Source: Alnus glutinosa
Lineage: Eukaryota; Streptophyta; Magnoliopsida; Fagales; Betulaceae
Reading direction: 5' to 3'
Assembly (NCBI RefSeq): GCF_958979055.1
Contig: NC_084894.1
Span: 4,221,001 to 4,285,000, forward strand
DNA: 64,000 nt
Shown: piece by piece, positions 55,470 through 64,000 of the stretch
Position numbering within the stretch: the first letter of the stretch is position 1
Layout: every line of letters begins with the position of its first letter
Program-made: the position numbers and the translations under genes
Notes under the pieces: model-generated
The model's database searches: none
What the model saw: only the letters and a program-made list of their open reading frames with translations
What the model was told of the DNA's origin: nothing

Positions 55470-55860
55470 AGCCTCCTGGATCAGTCATTGTCGAAAGAGC
55501 AAGAATGAAGCCTCTCGGATCAGTCATTGCTAAAAGAGTAAGAAGCAAAGCCTCTCGAATCAATCCTTGCAGAAAGAGTAAGAAGGAAGCCTCTTGGATT
55601 AGTCCTTGCTGAGAGAGTAAGAAGCAAAGCCTCTCAGATCAGTCCTTGTCGAGACCAAGAAAGAAGCCTCTCGGATTAGTCATTGTCGAGAGAAAGAAAG
55701 AAGCCTCTTCAATCAGTCATTGCCGAGAGCAAGAAGAAAATCTCTCGGATCAATCATTGCCGAGAGCAGTAAGCGAAACCTCTCGGATCAGTCATTGTTG
55801 ATAGAGCAGAAAGGAAGCCTCTCGGATCAGTCCTTGCCAAGAGTAAGAAGGAAAGTCTCC
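55470..55860 (+). repeat. About ten tandem units of 37-40 bp inside the LTR element
   Basis: Each unit has the form cctctcggatcagtc, cattg or ccttg, ccgagag, then an A/G-rich spacer (caagaagga). Units diverge by a few bases. One further unit stands alone near 54742 inside the gag-like region, a likely source of the array. Confidence 0.88.
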
Positions 55861-56109
55861 CTGTTAGTCCTACACCGGGAGTCAGGAGTAATGGGGGGTC
55901 GGATTTCAACCTCAGTTTTACAGGTTTTCAGCAAGCAAGACTCCTTGGTAGTCCTATCCCGAGAGACAGGGAAACAACTATGGGACAAAAAACAAGGAAG
56001 AGAGACAACCCTCGGTTTTCAAGTAACCCTCGGTGTACAGGTCTTGGTTTTGCAGATTTACAGGTACAAGGAAGCTACTCAAGAGTCACGGAGACAACCT
56101 TGTAGAGAA

Positions 56110-56400
56110 AACAAGGAAGCATAGGGGGTAGGATTTAACCCTCGGATTTTGCAGGATAGCAGGTTTTCATGAGGCAACCATTCCAGAAGACAGGGAAAAA
56201 ACCTTAAGGAAAAAACCTTAAGGAAAAACAATAAGGTACTAGGGGGGGTCGGATTTAACCCTCGAATTTTGCAGGATAGCAAGTTTTTCAGGAGGCAACC
56301 ATTCCAGGAGACAGGGAAAAAACCTTAAGGGAAAAACCTTAAGGAAAAACAATAAGGTACTAGGGGGGTCGGATTTAACCCTTTGGTTTTTTAGGTTTCA
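56110..56400 (+). repeat. Second tandem array inside the LTR element (unit about 120 bp)
   Basis: The words ggatttaaccctcg, ttttgcaggatagca, aggcaaccattccag and gacagggaaaaaacctta recur in order two to three times, ending shortly before the 3' LTR. Confidence 0.8.
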
Positions 56401-57033
56401 GTTTTTCAGACATCGAAAGGGGCATTGTAAGAAGGAGCCAGGGCTCGCGTTTTGCAAGACATAGAATTCCCATTATTCGAGCAGGCTTCGGATAAGAGAA
56501 TTAGGGGGTAACTGTTTGGAATAAATTCTACTCAGTTCAACCCAAGGAGGAGACAGCAGGATTCCCGGGAAGTCCAATCCCGAGAGATAGACACTTAGCA
56601 GCTATTCCTGATAAATTAGGTATTAGTTATCCCGGTAGAATCGGGATAGGACTCTTAGTCCAAGTATAGTTTGAACAGTAGTCCTATTATCGGTAGAATT
56701 GGGATAGGACTGAGGGTCAAATCATATCAGAAGTCAAATAAATGATTAAAATCCAATTAGAACTGTAACAACAATTATAGATTAACAAAGAGCAGGAATC
56801 CTAATCCAGGTTAAACTCCACCTCTTTGCCTATAAATAGGCCCATACCCCAAGTATAAACGCAGACTGAATTTTTGGAGATTAAACATATTATTTTTAAT
56901 AGAAGCTAACTTAGGCATTAGAGAGGACCCCTGGAAGGATCCCTTAGGTTTGCTCATTTTGCAGAAGTCTTGAGAAGCGTAAAGAACATCGAGGAACTTG
57001 CTGATTCATACCATACTGAAAACTATACCAACA

Positions 57034-57063
57034 ACAACAACAACAACAACAACAATAATAATA
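57034..57063. repeat. (AAC)n/(AAT)n microsatellite at the LTR end
   Basis: Short trinucleotide runs directly follow the 3' LTR, mirroring the (AAT)n run before the 5' LTR. Confidence 0.8.
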
Positions 57064-58680
57064 AATCATGACAACAATTCTAATCCACTTTGTTCCAACT
57101 GAAATCATTAATAAATTTTCATAATCAATCCCATGGAAAAGTTAAAAAAACGCATGAAAGCCATGGTATATATATCTAACTTAATTGAAGAACCCAACCC
57201 AAACCCATTGAATTTATATTTTCACGGGGGGCCCTATTGTTGATTTTTGATGAAGAAATGTTATATTTATAAAGATACTTTTGTTTATATTTTTGATACG
57301 TACACACTTCTTATTTATATATATGGTTAATCTTTGCTAAAATATTAATTAAATAATTAAATTCATTATTTTTTTTAATTAAGTAATAATTTAGCATAAT
57401 ACTTATAACTGGTGTCTTAAATTCGAATCTAACTCTTTTTGGTAACATGTAACATTATTAACAAATTATTGGTGAATCCAATAATAAACCCCCTAAAAGC
57501 GAGCTTCCTCGGCCCACACGGTTAGCCCAAAGCAGACCCATTTATAATAAGCCCTATGGATCTATCGAATCCAACCAAGTTCATATGGACAGGTGCACAA
57601 CCAATAGAGAGACGACATGTCTGCAATATTTGAACAGCTAGACTTCTAACGCCCTTTTATTATCCGGGACTAAGGGACATTTGCACAACTGAGTGGGGGC
57701 CACGAAACCAAATCAGTTATCTCAAAGACCTCATATCTAACAAACTAGGGCAGGAAAACACTCCATAAAAGGGGTTGTGATAGAGGGGGACCTTTAACCA
57801 GCCCCCTCCTCCCCTTTACAATAAAATATACAAATTTATTCAAAAAAGTGTACTTTTACTATTCATTATTTTGTCTTTTTTCAATACAATTGCATTTTTT
57901 TATTATTAAAGAGAGGAGGGGGGCCGGTTCAAGGTCCTCCCTCTATCACAACTCCCATAAAAGAGAGGGGAGTGGACTTACTCATGATGTAAGCAACTAA
58001 GCACCATTCTAGCAAAACATTTTTCTATTACAAATTCTTTAAACTTATTAATTATCTTTTGTAATTAATACTAACTTAAGCATCAGAGTATGAAGCGAGT
58101 ACTTTTAATTTTCTAAATCCGAATAAGACACTTTGTGTTTGACTCTCTCTCTCTCTTTAAGATTTGGTATGCGATCAACTGATGTTTTTATTATGAAACA
58201 TTCTTCTTCTACACACTTTTTTCTCATGTCTCGCCAAAAAAACCAAACACGTTTTCCTGCGCACGCCAATCTTGATCATTCAAACGTACGTTGTCTATAT
58301 ATAAGGCCCTGTCAGTCTCTCTAGCCCAATCACATGCATGAACTACGTAAAGTAGATGATTATGGATGCATGAATCTTGACCGTCGGTCTCAGCTCTTGC
58401 TTTTCCAACAAATTGGCCCCACTACCAGAGCATCGATCCACGTGATCAATAACTTTCAACACGGTGTCTAAACGCGTGAGATAATATATATACAAGAGTT
58501 CGATCAAATTCTAAGTATCCGGCCAGGACCATCGGTCACCGACTTCTATCTTCAAAAGTTCTCCGAACAGAAGTCGGTTTACAGATCCTTATATATATAT
58601 ATATGTTCTTCGCCTAGCTTTCCAAACACCAAAACCCCTCGAAACCTTCGTCTTCTTTATTTCTTTTACGATACGTAAAG
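57064..58680. other. Intergenic DNA and RING gene promoter
   Basis: Contains the MITE 57772-57954. TA-rich words at 58590-58603 (ttatatatatatatat) about 100 bp before the RING start codon are a likely TATA region. No other gene is supported. Confidence 0.5.
57772..57954. mobile_element. Mutator-like MITE (183 bp) with 9-bp target duplication
   Basis: Inverted arms: GGGTTGTGATAGAGGG on the left, GAGTTGTGATAGAGGGAGGA reading backwards from the right, with CCCCCTCCTC in both. Exact 9-bp repeats ccataaaag at 57763-57771 and 57955-57963. Confidence 0.88.
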
Positions 58681-58702
58681 CAAGCTGTAGAGCTAGCTAG
58701 CC

Positions 58703-59200
58703 ATGGTTGATGAGCTTCAAATAGCTATATGGAGGGCGGAGCTGCTGGACAGGCTGAGGAACTGGGGCCGTTACTCGACGTACGACGGTTCATACGACCC
58801 TCGGAGGTATTCAGGGAAGTTGGATGCGGTGGAACTGGAAGGCATTAAGTTGGACGCCATGACAGAAGAGCTGGCCCTGTCGCGAGCGCGGGAAACGGGG
58901 CGGAAGTTCGAGGCGGTGATGACGGAGGTGGAGCTCGAGGTGATGAGAAGGCTAGGGGGGATCTTGGCCAAGACTGTCGACCCCGTGTTTGCCGGGACGG
59001 AGGAGGTGGCGATAGAGGAAGATGGGGCGGTTTGTGGGGTTTGTCAAGAAGAGATGGAGGCAGGGGATGAAGGAAGAATGTTGCTTGGGTGCATGCACAA
59101 GTTCCATTCAGATTGCGCTTTGAAGTGGCTGAGGGAAAAGGCCACGTGTCCCTTGTGCAGGTACCAGATGCAAGTCAGAGAGTTCAAACTGAACATATGA
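58703..59200 (+). CDS. RING-H2 finger protein (probable E3 ubiquitin ligase)
   Basis: A single-exon frame of 165 residues, with the start in a good context (agccATGGTTG). The C-terminal third carries a complete C3H2C3 RING-H2 finger: CGVCQEEM, then GCMHKFHSDC, then WLREKATCPLC, with the expected spacing (Cys-x2-Cys, 14 residues, Cys-x-His-x2-His-x2-Cys, 10 residues, Cys-x2-Cys). Such fingers recruit ubiquitin-conjugating enzymes. The N-terminal 100 residues are charged and probably helical (ELQIAIWRAELLDRLRNWG, LSRARETGRKFEAVMTEVEL), with no membrane span or signal peptide, so a soluble protein is expected. The gene is GC-rich relative to its flanks. The substrate and subfamily are not recognised. 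Confidence 0.9.
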   Translation: MVDELQIAIWRAELLDRLRNWGRYSTYDGSYDPRRYSGKLDAVELEGIKLDAMTEELALSRARETGRKFEAVMTEVELEVMRRLGGILAKTVDPVFAGTEEVAIEEDGAVCGVCQEEMEAGDEGRMLLGCMHKFHSDCALKWLREKATCPLCRYQMQVREFKLNI

Positions 59201-60419
59201 AGATCATCAGGAAAAAGAAAAAAAAAAGGATAATTGTTATTTTTTATTTTTTACAGTTTACATATTAGGTTTGAATCAGCTGGTATAAACAGAAAATAGT
59301 TGGTATATATTAATTTTTTTTTTTTTGGGCATGCAAAATTTCATTAATAAAAGACAGGAAAATACAAAAAGAGTAGTAGGTAGATAGTAATGGCAAATTA
59401 CTATCTATGAAAATAAGCCAAATAAATGATTAGAAACAATAATTTTTTTGGCACATGGTCCAAGAAAGGAGTCACCGAAAACGACAGTATTTGGCCCCCA
59501 ATAGTAAAAAAGTGACACACGCATTGAGTTGGGTTTTTCCATTATTTATTTAGAAAAAGAAAAAAAAGAAAAGAATTGGCAGCAATGATAGAAACTACTG
59601 GGTTGGTTGCTATGGATGATTGATATATACATTCAGAAATACTAGGTAATGATGAGATTAACATATGCATCTTCTTATTGTGGAATGAGTAGAAGGGGTA
59701 ATACTTGAGTGTAGCAAAATTTTCGGAATCGTAGCACTGCTCGAGTAGAAGTGGCTTGTTCAAATCTGACAGGACTCTTAGAACTAAGAGTAATGTTTTT
59801 TGTACAACTCTAAAATAAACTTTGAACAACTTTAATTACCTTTTTTTTTTATTTTTTTTTATTTATGATCAACCATTGAATTTGTTTTCCTACATGTGAG
59901 CCCTAAATATTCAATGAATAATCTTTAAAAAAAGTTGTTAAAGTTGTGTAAGAAACATTACTCATTATATATATAAAACATGTTCACAATAGATCACGAA
60001 ACAGCCAAAATTAATTAGTGGGGGAGGGGGGAAGGAGAAAAGAAGAGCAGAATTAGAAAGGCTGAATCTTCTAATGAATAAATCAAAGCAAGCCAAATCC
60101 AGAGGCAGAAAACGCTGCCTCATTTTAACAAAAAAAAAAAACAGATATATATTTGATCTTTGTTTTTCACACCTTGATCGTTAGCGGATTCAGGCAGATG
60201 ACAATAATGTAAAAATTAAATTAAAAGGCAATTCTTTCTACATATATAAACAGGTGAGCACGGCAAATGTAAAAGAAATTGGTAGCCAGAATTGACCGGA
60301 ATTTTGATGCTGATGACAATAATGTTACATGTTGCTTCCCATGGAACAAAGGGAAAGTGATTCTCCATTGAACTGTACATGCCCTTAGCTTTGAGAACCC
60401 TAAAGCTCTCTGCCATCCA
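59201..60419. other. Convergent intergenic region
   Basis: Lies between the 3' ends of the RING gene and the minus-strand partial gene. T- and A-rich tracts at 59311-59325 and near 60130 and a word cattaataaaagacaggaaaatacaaa (split: cattaataaaagacagg) at 59340 hint at another retroposon tail, not supported well enough to call. Nothing else is recognised. Confidence 0.45.
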
Positions 60420-62794
60420 TCAACTACTGGCTCCTAATTCCAGCGAGGAGCTGGTTTCTGCAGTTTCATCCTCACTAAAGCTAGATGGCATTTCCATGAC
60501 AGATCTAGATGATATGTATAATGCAGAAAGAAATAATTAGCTGTGTGGAGCTCGATCCGAAATAAAAAAAAAAAAAAAAAAGAAAAAAAAAAGAAAAAAA
60601 AAAGGAAAGGTAAAGGATGTAAACATGTCAAAAAATGGCAATGGAAAGTTCACCATGTATACAGAATCGAAAAAAGATGATATTAGGTGCAATCCAATTC
60701 TCCAAAACGACAATATAAAAGTTCAACCAAAAAGAATAAAGAAGAAAAGAAAATTGGAAAAAAGAAAAAAAAAAATAATTGCAATTGATCTTTTTGATTG
60801 GGAGGTCACCCCTCTAGAATTTCCAATTCGTTCAATTCTCATTCATCTCATCATGCAAAAACTTCCATTATGTGGCAGTTAACATCCTAATCACAGTGAT
60901 ACCTTTCCCCTAAGTGAACCAAAACCTTCCAATTTCAGAATTCCATTCTCTACTGAATAAACAAGCAAATATGCAAGACTACTAGGATATGCCTCTCAAG
61001 ATGTAAAATGTCAGAGCCAAGTGAGTAGACTTATTTTATGTCAGATGTTACAATGGTAATGGACCTAAATTCTAATATACTTGTTATATTGTACTTAAAC
61101 TCTTATTGGCTGGTGACAGAATCTATTAATTAAAGGATTAATTAGATTTTGGGAATTTTGGGGCTTTTCACTTTTGAGATACTTCGATGGTAGATTTAGA
61201 TTCCACATTCAACCCCTCCCAAATTGACAGATTTAGGGGGAGAGGCTTAAAGTGCTGGCATTTAAAGTTTGAGTAGTGCTATCTATTACACCTCCATCTC
61301 ACTAGGCTGATGTGGTAGTAAGAAAGTAAAATGATAGAATCACTATAAATACCCCATTTAGTTCAGCAAGATAGTATTGTAAAATACCAAAATACCTTTC
61401 CGTAAACCGTAGTACATGTTGAGTTCAAAACTATATTGCTACCGTAAAACAGATTAAGAGCTGGGCTCTTTTTCTTTTCTTTTTTCCTTTGATATGGGAC
61501 AATGGTCATAATGTAATTCTTCGAGACGTTTATATGATAAATCAATGAGCAAAGCAAGTCCCAACCAAAAAATTTACACATATAAAGGCATGTCTCAAAG
61601 GATATACATGAAGATAATGTATAAATCACACATGCCACTAGGGCTTTGGTTCAAGGAGCAAGGGATGGGATCAAGTCTTACCAAGAACAAAAAGGGACAC
61701 ACATGTACATGCAAATACATAAACAAGTGAGGAAGCATGCATGCTAATTTAGAGGTAGAGATAACAACCATAAGCAGGAATTTATACCAACCTTTTGCTC
61801 TGATATTTCCATGTCGGCATTTCAGTGAATGTTGCTTTTGTCACATAGTCTTGCCGAGGAAGATTAGGTCTTCCTTGTTTTGCAACCTTCAATGTTAAAG
61901 GGGGAATAAATAGCAAGGCAAAACACTGCACTGCATGTACACACATATGTATGTATATACATAAGTCTCTGTAGGTTATGCATACATACATACATACATA
62001 CTGATGCACATTCATATATTTTTTCTGTAAGGCATGTATTTTATATATGAATCATAATGTCATTTAAAATATAAAAAAAATAAATTATTATCAAAAAAAT
62101 AAATTATAAAAAAAAAAATTGACCAAAGCTCCAACTCACTGTCATTTCATTTACTGGATGCATCTTTAATTTAACTTGGTTACCGCATTCTTTTATACCC
62201 TTCCATTTTCCAGTAACTTTCCCCACCTGCACATATGCACAAAACAATATAATCTTAAGCAAAGTACTTTCAATCAACACCAAGTTGTTAAATAATACAG
62301 CAAATTAGTAGAAAGGTCCAAACTAGAAAGTAGACCTTTTTCATCCTTGTAGATAGCCCTCTCTCTTCTGTATCAAGAGACCCATAGAGATTACATATCA
62401 AATTAGAGGGCTGAGATTTAAATAATTCACTCCTTTGGACGATGTTGGGACTGACATTATCATACTCGTGCAACTTGCTTTCAATTTTCCCATCGCAGCG
62501 ACCATGATGGCTGGTTACAGAATCAATCCTCATCCCTTCAACACCATGCTTAGATCCCATTCTTTGATTCCTCTTGCTATTGTAAACAGAGGTTTCTCCA
62601 GCAGAATCTTCATACGGATCTGAAGAAGAGTTCCTCTTACCAAAAGGTTTGATATGGTTCAGAACAGTTGACTTCTGTTCTAATTGGTAATGAGACAACT
62701 TATCCTGATAATCAGACCCATGCATACTGCTACAGATTGCCCCTTCCATACATAAATCCTGTGAACTCACCTTGGAATTGTACACCTCATATCT
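60420..62794 (-). CDS. Unrecognised plant protein, last four exons (5' part outside window)
   Basis: Four minus-strand exons are supported by splice sites and phase: 62794-62336 (153 codons, phase 0), 62226-62140 (29 codons), 61886-61792, and 60504-60420 (stop TGA). They give about 242 C-terminal residues. The first visible exon is hydrophilic and Ser/Lys/Asp-rich (YEVYNSKVSSQDLCMEG, HYQLEQKSTVLNHIKPFGKR), probably disordered. The next two are more conserved-looking: VGKVTGKWKGIKECGNQVKL, then QGRPNLPRQDYVTKATFTEM and PTWKYQSKR. The end is acidic and serine-rich (SFSEDETAETSSSLELG). No membrane segment or known motif is seen, and I cannot name the family. Upstream exons presumably lie beyond 64000; 62795-64000 is intron, with a tandem duplication. 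Confidence 0.7.
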
Positions 62795-63069
62795 CTGCAA
62801 GGGCAGGGTAAAGGGCAAAATATTATCACAGAAGTTGATAAAATTGTTACAAAAAAAAAAAAAAAAAAAAACTAATATTAATAGAATCACTAGTGCAATT
62901 CACGCTTAAATTGATGCATAGTCTTTAGAGCAGATTTTATCGGGCTTCCATGAATTTAAGTATAATAAGTAAGGCAAAAGAGCAGGTCTGGGATCTGCTG
63001 TTAAGAGCTTTCAAACATCCACAATTCTAATAAATCTGTAGGTCAGTTCAATACCAAAGAATTGAAAAA

Positions 63070-63650
63070 GATTGCTCAGCACTGATTTTATTCATGGGAA
63101 AAATATACTTAAGTCCCCTGATCTACTACACATTTTTCATATGCGCCTTTAAACTTCTAAGTGTGATACTTTGATACGTCAAACTACCATTGTTTTACAA
63201 AAAAGCCCTACCGTCAACATCAGACGTTAAAATGAACGGGAAAGTGGTCATGTGTGTTCACTTTGACAAGATTCTTCCCAAAATACCCTCACTTTTGACC
63301 ATTGAAAAACCAGAATTTCCGTTTTTTATTTTTAATTAATTTTTTTTTTCAGAAAAAAAAGATTGCTCAGCACTGATTTTATTTATGGGGTAAATATACT
63401 TAAATCCCCCGATCTACCACACATTTTTCATATGCGCCTTTGAACTACTAAGTGTGACACTTTGATACGTCCAACTACCATTGTTTTACACAAAAAGCCC
63501 TACCATCAACATCAGACGTTAAAATGAATGGGAAAGTGGTCATGTGTGTTCACTTTGACGAAATTCTTCCCAAAATACCCTCACTTTTGACCATTGAAAA
63601 ACCAGAATTCCCCTTTTTTTTAATTAATTAATTTTTATTTTATTTTTTTC
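63070..63650 (+). repeat. Two-copy tandem duplication, period about 291 bp
   Basis: gattgctcagcactgatttt starts each copy (63070 and 63361). Shared words include cacatttttcatatgcgcct, accattgttttaca and ttcttcccaaaataccctca, with few differences. It lies in an intron of the partial gene. Confidence 0.88.
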
Positions 63651-64000
63651 AGAAAAATGGGTATTTTAAGAAGAAAGGAAAAAAAAAATAAGAAAAAGTG
63701 GTCAATGCTTCCTCCTCCCCCCAACCTGCAAAAAAAAAAAGGGAACGGAAGAATAACACCTACATAGTGAGTTGAGTTCGACAAAGATCATAATATAAAA
63801 CCTTGATACGTATCACAAATTCCAGAAATTCATTATGATAGTAAAATGCAAAACGGTCCCTAAATACATAATTTCTGTAATCTTTAACAGTTGCATGAAA
63901 GGCACCCATGCCCCAGAACCATTATAGTCCATCTTCTCTGCCTAAACCTAAACATAAAGTCACAAAATCCACGAGCACTTATCAAAGATGACAAATTGCA

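Larger units (their letters stand above)
53463..57033 (+). mobile_element. Old non-autonomous, gag-type LTR retrotransposon (Ty3/gypsy-like)
   Basis: LTRs lie at 53463-54247 (enlarged by a nested MITE) and 56513-57033 (521 bp). Just after the 5' LTR is tttggtaccatctatggga, a decayed primer-binding site of the type used by many plant gypsy elements, and a purine run, ttagggggtaac, precedes the 3' LTR. The interior holds only remnants of a gag-like region (about 54310-55020, with ERICTYMENAKTL and RRMASSRLPREI) and no integrase or reverse transcriptase, so it was mobilised, if at all, by another element. Two internal tandem-repeat arrays fill 55470-56400. The LTRs differ by roughly a tenth of their positions by eye, so insertion was millions of years ago. 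It is broken, with several disruptions. Both ends touch (AAT)n/(AAC)n microsatellites. Confidence 0.8.

Noticed and set aside
55333-56282. Open frames in the tandem arrays of the LTR element
   Set aside because: Repeat-driven open frames; no protein family and no reason to think they are translated.
1-64000. CRISPR arrays, operons, phage or bacterial defence systems
   Set aside because: The window is plant nuclear DNA; no regularly spaced repeat array with unique spacers is present. The only arrays are the tandem repeats described above.

Overview
The window is nuclear DNA from a flowering plant, most likely a woody rosid eudicot. The evidence is AT-rich introns with canonical GT-AG ends, plant-only gene families (PRAF, CYP94, PATRONUS, PLS-type PPR), plant LINE and Ty3/gypsy debris, and many short inverted-repeat transposons. 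A more exact placement (for example Fagales) is only an impression from the style of the LINE proteins.

Layout, left to right: (1) 1-7757, + strand, the 3' part of a NIPA-type magnesium transporter, whose 6-kb intron holds a nested set of transposons. (2) 8400-10840, a gene-free stretch with two fold-back elements. (3) 10844-12887, + strand, FIS1 mitochondrial fission protein. (4) 13930-14002, tRNA-Arg(ACG). (5) 14478-16840, - strand, a PATRONUS-like securin, head to head with (6) 17808-19430, + strand, a single-exon CYP94 cytochrome P450. (7) 20782-26955, - strand, a tiny Romo1/Mgr2-type mitochondrial protein with a 5-kb intron carrying a LINE. (8) 27258-27329, - strand, tRNA-Glu(TTC). (9) 30127-32214, - strand, an intronless PPR gene. 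(10) 35255-49611, - strand, a nine-exon PRAF-type PH-RCC1-FYVE-BRX gene whose introns hold many LINE 3' ends and a tRNA-derived SINE. (11) 53463-57033, an old gag-only LTR retrotransposon with internal tandem repeats. (12) 58703-59200, + strand, a RING-H2 protein. (13) 60420-64000, - strand, the last four exons of a gene I do not recognise.

The genes are independent transcription units, with no cluster or operon-like logic; FIS1 and the Romo1-like gene are both mitochondrial, but nothing shows this is more than chance. I did not find a previously undescribed molecular system. The most informative signals are structural. First, a 2.1-kb duplication in the NIPA intron puts a longer LTR-element piece beside a solo-LTR version of the same insertion, which looks like two haplotypes joined in one sequence or an unequal exchange. 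Second, four insertions of only 9-31 nt sit between target-site duplications and match the very end of the resident LINE family, as expected for target-primed reverse transcription that stopped almost at once. Third, several transposons have exact target-site duplications, which fixes their ends to the base.

Exon boundaries were read by eye from splice sites, reading phase and remembered family sequences. All were checked for phase consistency, but none is supported by transcripts here.
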